DNA of 21,727 bases from Flavobacteriaceae bacterium (GCA_016780435.1 JADHLU010000003.1:1-21727); one strand, 5' to 3'; positions 1 to 8,599 are shown, counted from the stretch's first letter. Numbers and translations: made by a program. The notes: generated by a model from the letters alone, not told the origin.

Positions 1-503
1 TTAGCGCGCTCAAGTCAGAATTGGCTACCATGCTAAGGCATAATATTCGGTTGCAAACGGTAGGGGGTATCTCGACTTTACCCGCTATTATTTTGGATGA
101 GTTAGACCGTGTGGTAGAGCAAACCGCCTCTAACACAGGTATGGTGCTTACCCTAGCGTTAAGCTATGGAGGCCGCGAAGAAATCGTCGCCATGACGCGA
201 AATTTGGCAGAAAAAGTTAAAAATGGCTTAATTCATCCAGACCATATCGATGCGTCTGTTGTAAATGAGCATCTTTACATCGCTGATTTACCCGATGTTG
301 ATTTGCTGATACGAACCAGTGGTGAACGGCGCATCAGTAATTTTTTATTGTGGCAAAGTGCTTATGCAGAGCTCTATTTTACCGAGCGATTTTGGCCAGA
401 CTTTAAAGAAGAGCACCTTGTAGAGGCATTAATGGATTACCAAAATAGAGAACGTCGATTTGGAAAGACCAGCGAACAGCTTGAGAAGACTCCTAAAGTA
501 TAA
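1..503 (+). CDS. uppS: Isoprenyl transferase (undecaprenyl diphosphate synthase), 3' part
   Basis: This is the C-terminal part of a cis-prenyltransferase that builds the C55 lipid carrier for peptidoglycan and other wall polymers from FPP and IPP. The frame is open from the left edge, so the gene begins outside the window. Visible family motifs are NIRLQTVGGISTLP, LTLALSYGGREEIV and the C-terminal substrate-binding segment DLLIRTSGERRISNFLLWQ, which holds the conserved Arg, Ser-Gly-Glu and Arg residues that bind the IPP diphosphate, followed by the usual ELYFTERFWPDF block. The stop codon is at 501-503. The end overlaps the annotated start of bamA, an envelope-gene pairing common in Bacteroidota. 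Identification is firm; the only defect is truncation by the window edge. Confidence 0.95.
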   Translation, partial: SALKSELATMLRHNIRLQTVGGISTLPAIILDELDRVVEQTASNTGMVLTLALSYGGREEIVAMTRNLAEKVKNGLIHPDHIDASVVNEHLYIADLPDVDLLIRTSGERRISNFLLWQSAYAELYFTERFWPDFKEEHLVEALMDYQNRERRFGKTSEQLEKTPKV

Positions 504-3111
504 ATGGCTCATTAGCCTTAGCTTATTATTAGCGTGGTCAGGAGCCGCGCTTCAGGCGCAAGCTTCAAACGAAGTGGCTCAGCGTCCGCCCACCTATATC
601 ATCGGAGAGGTTAGGGTTACCGGGCTCGAGAGTTACAACGAGCAAACCGTAAAGAGTTTTGCAGGGTTCAGAGAAGGTCAGTTTTTAACTGTACCCAGCG
701 AAGAAATTAGTGCAAGTATCAAAAAGCTTTGGAATCTGGAGCTTTTTAGTGATGTAACGCTGTATTACACCGACATCCGTAACGATTCTATTTTCTTAGA
801 ACTTTCGGTCGTAGAGCGTCCGACCCTTAACAACGTTACCTTCTACGGAGTTAAAAACAATAAAATACAAGGCTTAATCGATGACACCGAGCTTAAAAAA
901 GGCAAGAAAATCACGGAGAGTCTTATTGAAAACACCAAGAACTACCTAGAAAAGACCTATCGCGAAAAGGGGTACCTCAACACCAAGGTAAACATTGCCA
1001 CCAAGATAGATACCACAGTCACCAACTCCAGAGACATGGTGATCAATGTCAATAAAGGCAGCAAAGTAAAGGTGGCTGAAATCAACTTCGTTGGGTCAGA
1101 GGCCCTTAAGATTAAAACGCTTGAAAAGGCCCTTAAGAAAACTAAGCGAAAGAAGGCCTACCGCTTTTGGAAGAAATCCAAATTTATTGCTTCAGACTTT
1201 GAGGAAGACTTAGAGGCCCTTGTCGATGCCTATGCCGAGAGGGGTTACAGAGATGCGCGCGTTTTGGGAGATTCGGTCTACACGATAAACGATGAAAGCA
1301 TAGGTATCGAAATCGCGCTCGAAGAAGGTGACAAGTACTACTTCGGAGATATTGATTTTGTCGGAAACGCAGTTTACGATGACAACGTATTGGCCGCGGT
1401 CTTGGGCATTGAAAAAGGGGACACCTACAACGGCGTATTACTCAAAAAACGCATTGCCGATAATACCAAACCCGACGGAGAAGACATTACCAACCTTTAC
1501 CAGAACAACGGTTACCTGTTTTCGAGCATTAACCCCGTAGAGGTTTCGGCCCAAAACGACACTATCAATTTTGAGATTCGAATCATTGAGGGTAAAGAGA
1601 CCTTTTTGAATCACGTTGAGGTGACGGGTAATGACAAGACAAACGACCACGTTATCTACAGAGAATTACGCACAAAACCAGGGCAGCAATACAGTAAAGA
1701 CAATATCGTTCGAACCATTCGCGAGTTGGGTCAGTTGGGCTTTTTTGATCCGGAGCAGATTTCTCCCGATGTGGTAAACCCCGACCCAAATGCGGGTACC
1801 GTAGACCTGAATTATTCTCTAGTTGAGGCAGGCTCTAGCCAAATCGAATTGCAGGGAGGCGTAGGAGGTGGAGGTTTCATAGGAACCTTAGGGCTTTCGT
1901 TCAACAACTTCTCTATGCGCAACATTTTCAACAAAGAGTCTTATAAACCGGTTCCGATGGGAGACGGTCAGACCTTTGCGCTTCGACTTCAGGCCAGCCG
2001 AACATTTAGAGTATACAGTTTAAATTTTGCTGAGCCTTGGTTGGGCGGGCAAAAGCCGGTGCGTTTCAACGTATCCTTGCAGCAGACCCAGCAGTTTGCC
2101 TCTCAGTTTAGAAATGGCCGCTTTGACGTAGACAAGTCTAGAGGGTTTGGTATTATTGGATTAAATACAGGCCTTTCAAAACGGGTTCAGTGGCCAGATG
2201 ATTTCTTTGTGGTTTCGCACGCGCTGAGCTTTCAGAACTACAATTTTCAGAACTACAACCTTGGACTTTTTAACTTCGGAAACGGAAGCTCGAATTCGTT
2301 TTCGTACAGCTTTGGCCTGCAGCGCAGCTCTCAGGGGCCTAGCCGTATCTTTCCGGTTACAGGATCCAATTTTGAGCTCACGGTGCGGGTGACTCCTCCG
2401 TTTTCAGCCTTTTCGAATAAAGATTACGGAGCACTCAGAGACGAAATCGCCGATGTGACCCTACAGCTGTTAGAAGAGGGCATAGAGGGGCCAAATTACA
2501 GTGAGCTTAGTAGCGATCTAGAGGCCTTAGAAGAGGAGCGCTTTAAGCTGCTCGAATTTTATAAAGTAAAGTTTAAAGGTGACTGGTATACCCGATTAGT
2601 CGATAAACTTGTATTGCGCACCAATGCCGAGTTTGGATTTTTGGGGGCATATAACAATGAGATCGGAAACGTTCCGTTCGAACGCTTCTACGTCGGAGGA
2701 GACGGCCTAGGTAACTTTACCCTAGACGGTCGCGAAAACATACAGCTTAGAGGTTACGAGAACAGCTCGATTACCCCCTATACGGTGAATCCAATAAGCG
2801 GACGTCAAGAACAAGACGGAGGAGCGATCTACAACAAATTCTCTCTCGAGTTGCGCTATCCGGTCACGCTAAAACCCTCTGCATCTGTCTACACATTGGC
2901 CTTCTTGGAGGCGGGTAATGCCTTTACCGATTTCAAAACATTCAATCCGTTTCAGCTTAAGCGCTCAGCGGGGCTTGGCGTGCGCATCTTTATGCCCGCA
3001 TTCGGACTTCTCGGAATTGACTTTGGTTACGGATTTGACACCGACGCCATTCCGGGATCAACTGGCCCGAGCGGATGGCAGACGCATTTCATAATAGGCC
3101 AGCAGTTCTAA
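460..3111 (+). CDS. bamA: Outer membrane protein assembly factor BamA
   Basis: BamA is the Omp85-family core of the BAM machine that folds and inserts beta-barrel proteins into the outer membrane. An N-terminal signal peptide (hydrophobic ISLSLLLAWSGAA, cleavage after about LQAQA) is followed by five POTRA-like repeats at roughly residues 48-118, 123-200, 204-288, 293-378 and 381-456. Each has the typical opening, for example GEVRVTGL, DIDFVGN and NHVEVTGN. A barrel fills about 460-883, contains the lid-loop motif LRGYENS, and ends in the aromatic residue (IIGQQF) recognised in outer-membrane proteins. A charged helical insertion in a barrel loop (around DLEALEEERFKLLEF) is expected for Bacteroidota. 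The start is uncertain: TTG at 460 overlaps uppS by 44 bases, but an in-frame TTG at 481 gives a compact signal peptide MRRLLKYKWLISL. The stop shares a base with the next start (TAATG). Confidence 0.95.
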   Translation: MERPANSLRRLLKYKWLISLSLLLAWSGAALQAQASNEVAQRPPTYIIGEVRVTGLESYNEQTVKSFAGFREGQFLTVPSEEISASIKKLWNLELFSDVTLYYTDIRNDSIFLELSVVERPTLNNVTFYGVKNNKIQGLIDDTELKKGKKITESLIENTKNYLEKTYREKGYLNTKVNIATKIDTTVTNSRDMVINVNKGSKVKVAEINFVGSEALKIKTLEKALKKTKRKKAYRFWKKSKFIASDFEEDLEALVDAYAERGYRDARVLGDSVYTINDESIGIEIALEEGDKYYFGDIDFVGNAVYDDNVLAAVLGIEKGDTYNGVLLKKRIADNTKPDGEDITNLYQNNGYLFSSINPVEVSAQNDTINFEIRIIEGKETFLNHVEVTGNDKTNDHVIYRELRTKPGQQYSKDNIVRTIRELGQLGFFDPEQISPDVVNPDPNAGTVDLNYSLVEAGSSQIELQGGVGGGGFIGTLGLSFNNFSMRNIFNKESYKPVPMGDGQTFALRLQASRTFRVYSLNFAEPWLGGQKPVRFNVSLQQTQQFASQFRNGRFDVDKSRGFGIIGLNTGLSKRVQWPDDFFVVSHALSFQNYNFQNYNLGLFNFGNGSSNSFSYSFGLQRSSQGPSRIFPVTGSNFELTVRVTPPFSAFSNKDYGALRDEIADVTLQLLEEGIEGPNYSELSSDLEALEEERFKLLEFYKVKFKGDWYTRLVDKLVLRTNAEFGFLGAYNNEIGNVPFERFYVGGDGLGNFTLDGRENIQLRGYENSSITPYTVNPISGRQEQDGGAIYNKFSLELRYPVTLKPSASVYTLAFLEAGNAFTDFKTFNPFQLKRSAGLGVRIFMPAFGLLGIDFGYGFDTDAIPGSTGPSGWQTHFIIGQQF

Positions 3112-3878
3112 TGCGATTCGTTATTGCCATCTTCTTTTTATTCAGTGCATCTCTGACACTTCAGGCGCAGCGAGCGACCAGAGTGGGTTACATAGATACC
3201 GAATACATTCTCTCAAAAATTGCCACCTACAATGAAATGAGGGCCCGTATTCAGCTTCAAGCCACACAATGGTCTACCGAGATAGACTCTATGCAGCAGC
3301 AACTCGATCGCCACAAGCGCGAGTTGATGAGTAAGCGCGTGTTGCTTCCGCTTTCGGTCATTGAAGATCGCGAAAGAGATATCCTCGCTCTTGAGCAGCA
3401 ACTGTTGCAGTACCAACAAGACAGGTTTGGGCCTAAAGGCGACTTTATCACCCAAGAAATGAATGTAGTGAAACCGCTGCAAGACCTTATTTTTGAGGCC
3501 GTTCAGGAAATTGCTGAACTGCGCAAATTTGATCTCATTGTTGACAAGTCTTCAGAAGTTGTATTTCTGTATGCCGATAGCCAGTTTGACCTCAGTGATC
3601 AGGTGCTGCTGAAGCTTGAAAGAGACAGCGAAGTGAAACTAACCGGAGAAAAAGGCGAAACGGCATTGAGAGCGACAAGTCAAGCCAACAGCAGTAGCAG
3701 GCCCGCTACCACTGAAGCAGATGAAGAACGAAAAAAGGCCCTAGATCGCATAGAAAGTGAACGAGAGCAGCGCAGAAAGGCCTATATTAGCAAGCGCGAA
3801 GAAGTTTTGAAAGCTCGGGCTGCCCGAGAGAAAGAAATGGAAGCACAGAAAACGAAAACCAACGACTCAATTAAATGA
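3111..3878 (+). CDS. OmpH/Skp-family periplasmic chaperone, long form
   Basis: Skp-like chaperones hold unfolded outer-membrane proteins in the periplasm on their way to BAM. The ATG at 3111 was chosen over an upstream in-frame ATG at 3075 because it overlaps the bamA stop by one base and gives a clean signal peptide (MRFVIAIFFLFSASLTLQAQ). The mature part opens with VGYIDTEYILSKI, the usual start of the OmpH fold, then a long Gln/Glu-rich coiled coil (about residues 35-90) and the closing strand region FDLIVDKSSEVVFLYAD. After the normal end of the family (about residue 170) there is an extra Lys/Arg/Glu-rich tail of about 80 residues that looks like a second coiled coil. It is followed with a four-base overlap by a second, normal-length family member. 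Family call firm; the role of the tail is unknown. Confidence 0.9.
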   Translation: MRFVIAIFFLFSASLTLQAQRATRVGYIDTEYILSKIATYNEMRARIQLQATQWSTEIDSMQQQLDRHKRELMSKRVLLPLSVIEDRERDILALEQQLLQYQQDRFGPKGDFITQEMNVVKPLQDLIFEAVQEIAELRKFDLIVDKSSEVVFLYADSQFDLSDQVLLKLERDSEVKLTGEKGETALRATSQANSSSRPATTEADEERKKALDRIESEREQRRKAYISKREEVLKARAAREKEMEAQKTKTNDSIK

Positions 3879-3889
3879 TTCTAAACACC

Positions 3890-4390
3890 ATGAAACACTA
3901 TTTACTCGCACTCGTAGCGCTGATTTCAGTATCAACAGCCTCTTTTGCACAGTCTAAAGTAGCGCACATCAACGTGCAGCAACTTCTTATGGACATGCCC
4001 GAAATGAAGGCTGCCCAAGAAGAACTTAAGAAGCTTGAAGCCACCTATCGTGCCGATATCGAATCTTCTGTAGCTGAGCTTCAGAAAAAATTGGTTACCT
4101 ACCAGAACGAAGCGGCTTCTAAAACGGCAGAAGAAAACAAGGCTAGAGCGGATGAATTACAAGGAGCAGAGCGCAACATAGCAAATGCCGAGCAGGCAGC
4201 TATGGGCGAGTTGCAGCGCAAGCAGCAAGACCTGTTTGCCCCTATTTCTGACAAGGCTAAATTGGCCATAGAAAAGGTTGCAAAGGCGCAAGGCTTTGAT
4301 TACGTTATGGATGCCAGTCCAGGATCAGGCTTAATTGTCTTTACAGGCAAAGACCTTATGGCTGACGTCAAAAAGGAATTAGGCTTCTAA
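3890..4390 (+). CDS. OmpH/Skp-family periplasmic chaperone, short form
   Basis: This is the second tandem Skp-like chaperone, with the standard length of about 166 residues. MKHYLLALVALISVSTASFAQ is a signal peptide cut after the Ala-Gln region. The mature protein begins KVAHINVQQLLMDMPEM, runs through a charged Ala/Glu/Lys coiled coil (about residues 35-110) and ends with the family strand segment FDYVMDASPGSGLIVFTG. An ATG at 3875 overlaps the previous stop as ATGA and could serve for translational coupling, but it would add five residues (MILNT) before the signal peptide, so the ATG at 3890 is preferred. It is the last gene before a strong terminator, closing the uppS-bamA-ompH-ompH unit. 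Which of the two paralogues is the main chaperone cannot be told from sequence. Confidence 0.9.
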   Translation: MKHYLLALVALISVSTASFAQSKVAHINVQQLLMDMPEMKAAQEELKKLEATYRADIESSVAELQKKLVTYQNEAASKTAEENKARADELQGAERNIANAEQAAMGELQRKQQDLFAPISDKAKLAIEKVAKAQGFDYVMDASPGSGLIVFTGKDLMADVKKELGF

Positions 4391-4406
4391 CTAGCCATTA
4401 TTGCTT

Positions 4407-4414
4407 TACTTTTA
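4407..4414 (+). promoter_or_regulatory. Candidate -7 box for murI
   Basis: TACTTTTA matches the Bacteroidota -7 consensus TAnnTTTG at all but the last fixed base. It sits just upstream of, and touching, the terminator hairpin, so a transcript from it would begin inside the hairpin. No matching -33 TTTG was found. Weak evidence; the alternative is read-through from the ompH genes. Confidence 0.25.
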
Positions 4415-4439
4415 ACCGCCCTAGAGGCGGTTTTTTTTT
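4414..4439 (+). terminator. Rho-independent terminator of the bamA-ompH operon
   Basis: A perfect 7-bp stem AACCGCC / GGCGGTT with the loop CTAGA is followed by nine T residues (4431-4439). It lies 23 bases after the second ompH stop. The T-tract ends only 8 bases before the murI start codon. Confidence 0.9.
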
Positions 4440-4447
4440 GATCGAAT

Positions 4448-5236
4448 ATGGGAGTTGAATCGACCAAACATATAGGCGTTTTTGACTCAGGAGTTGGCGG
4501 CCTGAGCGTGCTCATGGCGTTGCAGTCTAGGCGACCTGAAATGCGGTACACCTACTTTGCCGATTCGCTTCACGCCCCCTACGGTTCGCTAGACTCGAAG
4601 ACCTTGTTAGCTTATAGTGAGCGTATCGTTTCTTTTTTACAATCTCAGGGAGCTGAACTCATTGTAGTAGCCTGTAACACGCTCACCACCGAGCTCATAG
4701 GTGAGCTGCGCAGTCGCTTTGAACTTCCGTTTGTCGGCATCGAGCCCGCGGTCAAGCCCGCTGCAGCACAATCTTTGAACAAACGCATTGGTGTGTTAGC
4801 CACCGAACGCACCCTCAAGAGTGCCGGCTACCGCTCGACTTGCCAACTGTATGCGGCTAATGTTACCTTGGTTGAGCGCGTGGGTACAGGTTTAGTAGAG
4901 GCTATTGAGCACTTGCCGTGGACCAGTGAAGAACTTAGAGAACAGATAAAGTATTTTACCGATGAGTTCAGATTACACGATATAGACACGCTGGTTTTGG
5001 GCTGCACACACTACCCGCTTGTGGAGCCTCTCTTTTGCGAGTTATTGGGAGAATCGGTGAAGGTGCTCAGTGCAGCTGAGGCGGTGGCTAAAAGGGTTGA
5101 GCAGCTCACTCCAAATACAGAAGGCAGTCAACCAGAGCTGCGCTTGTACACTAGCGGATCTGCTGAGCACTTGGCCCAACTGGTTGAACGCCTATCGTTC
5201 ACGCAGCTAAAGTCGGTAAGTCATCTCGAACTGTAA
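4448..5236 (+). CDS. murI: Glutamate racemase
   Basis: MurI converts L-glutamate to D-glutamate for peptidoglycan precursors, without a cofactor, using two cysteines. Both are present: Cys76 in VVACNT and Cys186 in LGCTHYP. The N-terminal substrate loop FDSGVGG carries the expected Asp13 and Ser14, and APYGS (residues 43-47) and GIEPAVKPAA (97-106) are further family blocks. The length (262 residues) is normal. The ATG at 4448 is the first in frame and precedes the family start IGVFDSGVGG. It stands alone after a terminator and converges on dfrA with only five bases between the two stop codons, with no terminator in that gap, so transcripts from the two strands may overlap. The function is secure. 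Confidence 0.95.
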   Translation: MGVESTKHIGVFDSGVGGLSVLMALQSRRPEMRYTYFADSLHAPYGSLDSKTLLAYSERIVSFLQSQGAELIVVACNTLTTELIGELRSRFELPFVGIEPAVKPAAAQSLNKRIGVLATERTLKSAGYRSTCQLYAANVTLVERVGTGLVEAIEHLPWTSEELREQIKYFTDEFRLHDIDTLVLGCTHYPLVEPLFCELLGESVKVLSAAEAVAKRVEQLTPNTEGSQPELRLYTSGSAEHLAQLVERLSFTQLKSVSHLEL

Positions 5237-5241
5237 GCCTT

Positions 5242-5733
5242 TTAACTGCGCCTGTAGGTGACTATGCTAAAGTCGTACCGATTTTTTTCATCCTTTAGGT
5301 GTAGCTCGCTGCTTTGGATTTTCCATTGTTGATCAGAGAATTCCGGAAAGAGGGTATCGGCCTCAAAAGGGTGATCGACATGGGTTAAGACCATTTCGGT
5401 GGCTAGGGGTAACGCTTGGGCGTAGATTTGTGCTCCGCCCGCGATAAAAACCTTTTGATCGCCAGTGAGAGCGATGGCCTGCTCAAGGCTGTATGCGATA
5501 TGCTCTACCTCGAATTTAGGCTTATAGTTTGGGTTATTGGTAACCACTATGTGATCGCGATTCTTGAGTTTTGCGGGCAGACTCTCTAGGGTCTTTCTGC
5601 CCATAATTAGCGGATGTCCTGAGGTTAGGGACTTGAAATGCGCAAAGTCTTTTGGCAGATGCCAAGGGAGGGTGTTGTTCAAGCCCATAGCGTTGTTTTT
5701 GCCGAGGGCGGCCACGATCACGATCTCTTTCAT
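5242..5733 (-). CDS. folA: Dihydrofolate reductase
   Basis: The enzyme reduces dihydrofolate to tetrahydrofolate with NADPH. At 163 residues it is a standard single-domain bacterial DHFR. Visible landmarks are the N-terminal strand IVIVAALGKNNAMG, the substrate region LPWHLPKDFAHFK with the proton-relay acid Asp29, the NADPH-binding block PLIMGRKTLESL, and the C-terminal nucleotide loop VFIAGGAQIYAQAL with the conserved Gly-Gly. It lies nine bases downstream of thyA on the same strand. Thymidylate synthase makes the dihydrofolate this enzyme recycles, so the two almost certainly form one transcript. It is the last gene of a minus-strand block and converges with murI. Confidence 0.96.
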   Translation of the reverse strand: MKEIVIVAALGKNNAMGLNNTLPWHLPKDFAHFKSLTSGHPLIMGRKTLESLPAKLKNRDHIVVTNNPNYKPKFEVEHIAYSLEQAIALTGDQKVFIAGGAQIYAQALPLATEMVLTHVDHPFEADTLFPEFSDQQWKIQSSELHLKDEKNRYDFSIVTYRRS

Positions 5734-5742
5734 CAGTTCAAC

Positions 5743-6567
5743 TTAGACGGCCACAGGGGCTTTTATGGGTTCGTGCGGATCGTACCCCTGCAATTCAAAA
5801 TCTTCATAGTTAAAGGCGTCTATGTCTTTAATGCTGGGGTTAATGTTCATTGTAGGTAATGGTCGGTGTTCTCGGCTGAGCTGTAGTTTGACCTGATCGA
5901 TGTGGTTGTTGTAGATGTGAACATCGCCAAGGGTATGCACGAAGTCACCCACCGCTAAATCGCACACCTGGGCCACCATCATGGTGAGTAGGGCGTAAGA
6001 GGCAATGTTGAAGGGTACCCCTAAAAAGACATCGGCGCTGCGCTGATAGAGCTGGCATGAAAGCTTGCCGTCGGCCACATAGAATTGAAAAAAGGCATGG
6101 CAGGGCGGCAGAGCTGCCTTGTTGTTGGCCACATTTTCTTCAAAAGAACGTCCGGTATCGGGCAGCACACTGGGGTTCCAGGCGCTTACTAGCATCCGGC
6201 GACTATCAGGATTGGTTTTAAGGGTCTCGATTACCGATTTAATTTGGTCGATCCCTTCACTGTTCCAGTTGCGCCATTGGTGCCCGTAGATGGGTCCTAA
6301 ATCGCCGTTCGAATCAGCCCATTCGTTCCAAATACTCACTTTGTTGTCGGTGAGGTATTTAATATTGGTGTCTCCCTTCAAAAACCAGAGCAATTCGTAA
6401 ATGATCGATTTAAGATGTACTTTTTTCGTAGTCACTAGCGGAAATCCTTCGCTTAGATCGAATCGCATCTGATGGCCAAAAACACTCAGTGTTCCTGTTC
6501 CGGTGCGGTCACTTTTAGCGTGGCCATGATCTAAAACATGTTGTAAAAGCTGATGGTATGCGTGCAT
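5743..6567 (-). CDS. thyA: Thymidylate synthase (ThyA type)
   Basis: ThyA methylates dUMP to dTMP, using methylene-tetrahydrofolate as both carbon donor and reductant. The ATG at 6567 gives [15 protein letters not shown], matching the family N-terminus; an upstream in-frame start at 6600 would add eleven unconserved residues. Arg21 in RTGTGT binds phosphate, the catalytic Cys156 lies in [11 protein letters not shown], and [20 protein letters not shown] (dUMP site) and the C-terminal KAPVAV are all present. The protein has 274 residues, ten more than the E. coli enzyme, because of an insertion just before the catalytic Cys (around [15 protein letters not shown]), as is usual in Bacteroidota. 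dfrA follows after nine bases. The gap of 93 bases to the upstream transporter gene leaves room for its own promoter. Confidence 0.97.
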   Translation of the reverse strand: MHAYHQLLQHVLDHGHAKSDRTGTGTLSVFGHQMRFDLSEGFPLVTTKKVHLKSIIYELLWFLKGDTNIKYLTDNKVSIWNEWADSNGDLGPIYGHQWRNWNSEGIDQIKSVIETLKTNPDSRRMLVSAWNPSVLPDTGRSFEENVANNKAALPPCHAFFQFYVADGKLSCQLYQRSADVFLGVPFNIASYALLTMMVAQVCDLAVGDFVHTLGDVHIYNNHIDQVKLQLSREHRPLPTMNINPSIKDIDAFNYEDFELQGYDPHEPIKAPVAV

Positions 6568-6588
6568 GTTGACGAGAAGATTTAAGGG

Positions 6589-6596
6589 TAAAGATA
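6589..6596 (-). promoter_or_regulatory. Candidate -7 box for thyA
   Basis: Read on the minus strand the sequence is TATCTTTA, five of the six fixed bases of TAnnTTTG, about 20 bases before the thyA ATG. No convincing -33 element was seen. Low confidence; thyA could instead be read from the upstream genes. Confidence 0.25.
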
Positions 6597-6660
6597 TCAA
6601 CTACAAGCGTGGTCTAAGACCGCTGAGGTAGAAGATTATCTTCAGGTTATTAACGGCTAT

Positions 6661-7953
6661 TTAGCCCAAAATCATTCCGGCAATGGTGGCCGAGAGCAGC
6701 GAGGCTAGTGATCCGGCGATGAGCGCTTTAAATCCGAGCTCAGAAAGGGTCTTCTTTTGAGAGGGAGCCAGTGTGCCGATGCCGCCAATCTGAATGCCAA
6801 TAGAGGCAAAATTAGCAAACCCGCACAACATATAAGTGGCCATTAAGACTGATTTGTCGTAGGCTAAATGAACGGCGTTGTTCATGTCTTTTAGGCTGGC
6901 CAATTGGGTGTAGGCTACAAATTCTGAGGCTACCAATTTGATGCCCAGTAGTTGCCCCATCAGACTCAAGTCTTCTTTGGCCACTCCAATAATGTACATC
7001 AAGGGGGCGAATAAGGTACCCAAGATAGCCTCTAAAGAGACCTTTTCGTAACCCCAGTATGGGGCGAGAAAGGCATTCAAACCGCCAATGTTGCCCAGTT
7101 GGCTTAACACCCCGTTGATCAGGGCGATAAATGCGATGAAAACAAGTAGCATGGCGCCCACGTTTAGGGCGAGCTTTAGTCCTTCTGTTGTGCCGTTGGC
7201 TAAGGCATCTAAGGCATTCGATCCAGATGAATTTTCGGATAGTTCAATGGCCTCATCGACCTCCTTGGTCTGCGGAAGAATTAATTTCGCTATAATTATA
7301 GCTCCTGGGGCAGCCATAACTGAGGCGGCAATCAAATGACGCGCAAAAGACAGGCGCAGCTCGGGGTCAGATCCGCCCAGAAAGCCAACGTACGAGGCAA
7401 GCACTCCTCCGGCCACCGTGGCCATACCGCCCGTCATCACCAATAGAATTTCGGAGCGATTCATCTTTGGCAAATAGGCCTTGATCAAGAGGGGGGCTTC
7501 GGTTTGGCCCAAAAAGATATTTCCCGCTACCGAAAGGCTTTCGGCTCCGGATATTCCGAGCGCTTTGGTCAAAAGCCAGGCCAAGGTCTTCACTACGCGC
7601 TGAATGATACCGAAGTAATAGAGGATAGAGGTCAGCGCCGAAAAGAATACAATGGTGGGTAAGATTTGAAGGGCAAATACGTAGCCAATGGTCGGGTTGG
7701 AGGCATCAATGAGGTTTCCGAATAAGAAAAGACTACCACTTTCAGTGAATTCGAGTATAGCAGTAAAGAAGCTACCCATCACATTAAAAAGCTGTTTTAC
7801 CCATTCTACGCGAAGCACACCAAAGGCCAACACGAATTGCAGGGCTAAACCTATAAAGATGGTCTTCCATCGAATGGCTTTGCGCTTGGAACTCAACAAG
7901 TAAGCGATGCCCAAGAGCACGGCGATTCCGATAATACCTCTGATTATTGCCAT
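6661..7953 (-). CDS. Concentrative nucleoside transporter (CNT/NupC family)
   Basis: This inner-membrane carrier imports nucleosides together with Na+ or H+. The 430-residue chain is almost entirely hydrophobic helices. The two hallmark segments of the family are intact: GQTEAPLLIKAY (about residues 149-160), whose Gly-Gln-Thr-Glu corresponds to the nucleobase-binding loop of the Vibrio cholerae CNT, and TGGMATVAGGVL (174-185). Later come SEFVAYTQL and CGFANFASIGIQIGG, matching the ribose-binding half. Whether Na+ or H+ drives transport is not decided here. It is 93 bases upstream of thyA and 17 bases downstream of a DUF151 gene, on the same strand. Together with thyA, dfrA and the deoxynucleoside kinase nearby, it places nucleotide supply genes close together. 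Confidence 0.93.
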   Translation of the reverse strand: MAIIRGIIGIAVLLGIAYLLSSKRKAIRWKTIFIGLALQFVLAFGVLRVEWVKQLFNVMGSFFTAILEFTESGSLFLFGNLIDASNPTIGYVFALQILPTIVFFSALTSILYYFGIIQRVVKTLAWLLTKALGISGAESLSVAGNIFLGQTEAPLLIKAYLPKMNRSEILLVMTGGMATVAGGVLASYVGFLGGSDPELRLSFARHLIAASVMAAPGAIIIAKLILPQTKEVDEAIELSENSSGSNALDALANGTTEGLKLALNVGAMLLVFIAFIALINGVLSQLGNIGGLNAFLAPYWGYEKVSLEAILGTLFAPLMYIIGVAKEDLSLMGQLLGIKLVASEFVAYTQLASLKDMNNAVHLAYDKSVLMATYMLCGFANFASIGIQIGGIGTLAPSQKKTLSELGFKALIAGSLASLLSATIAGMILG

Positions 7954-7970
7954 CTTAAAAAGCGCCTAAG

Positions 7971-8579
7971 TTAGGAAAGATTTCTTCGTTCGAGTTCGTC
8001 TCTCAAGGCCGCGGCCTTTTCGTAGTCTTCGTCTGAAACGGCCTTCTTGAGTGCCGCATTTAACTGTTTCTCGGAGTATGAACGATAGTTTGAGGGCGAT
8101 GGGCTAGCCGCATTGCTCACCGACTCTGGATCTGATGGTGGTGTTTTTTTTACATTCATGTCTAAAGAAGAAAAGGTGATACCGGCCTGGTCTAATATGG
8201 CTGAATAAGTGTGAATAGGAGCCCCAAATCGAGCAGCTAATGCTACTGCGTCACTGGTGCGTGCATCGATAATTTCTTCTTTTCCGTCTTTAGAGCAGAT
8301 GAGACTGGCGTAGAATACACCCTCTTTTAATTTGTGAATGAGCACATAGTCTAGATGAACGTCGAAACGGTTTAAGGTGTTTTTAAAAAGATCGTGGGTG
8401 AGAGGGCGGGGCGGTTTTAAGTCTTCTTCTAAGGCCACGGCTATGGCCTGTGCCTCGAAGGCTCCTATCACAATGGGAAGTTTTCGTTCGCCTGACTCTT
8501 CTTCAAGTATCAGCGCATAGGCCCCATTTTGAGCCTGGCTGTATGAAATGCCCTTTATGATAAGCGTTACCGTACTCAT
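7971..8579 (-). CDS. Bifunctional nuclease (DUF151) family protein with C-terminal UVR motif
   Basis: Residues 5-135 match the bifunctional nuclease (BFN/DUF151) fold: IIKGISYSQAQNGAYALIL, then KLPIVIGAFEAQAIAVAL, the HDLF segment and DARTSDAVALAARFGAPI. After a Ser/Pro-rich linker, residues 170-202 form a UvrB/UvrC-type helical motif (KQLNAALKKAVSDEDYEKAA and LRDELERR), usually a protein-protein contact. Plant and archaeal relatives have reported RNase/DNase activity or regulatory roles, but the role in Bacteroidota is not established. The ATG at 8579 is preferred to a TTG three codons upstream. It lies 20 bases after etfA and 17 bases before the transporter gene, so it is probably co-transcribed with both. 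Domain call firm, function open. Confidence 0.88.
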   Translation of the reverse strand: MSTVTLIIKGISYSQAQNGAYALILEEESGERKLPIVIGAFEAQAIAVALEEDLKPPRPLTHDLFKNTLNRFDVHLDYVLIHKLKEGVFYASLICSKDGKEEIIDARTSDAVALAARFGAPIHTYSAILDQAGITFSSLDMNVKKTPPSDPESVSNAASPSPSNYRSYSEKQLNAALKKAVSDEDYEKAAALRDELERRNLS

Positions 8580-8599
8580 AAAGGGCAAAATAAGCGATT

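Noticed and set aside
3075..3110. Upstream ATG extending the first ompH gene into bamA
   Set aside because: It would place twelve polar residues before a clean signal peptide; the ATG at 3111 overlaps the bamA stop in the usual TAATG way.
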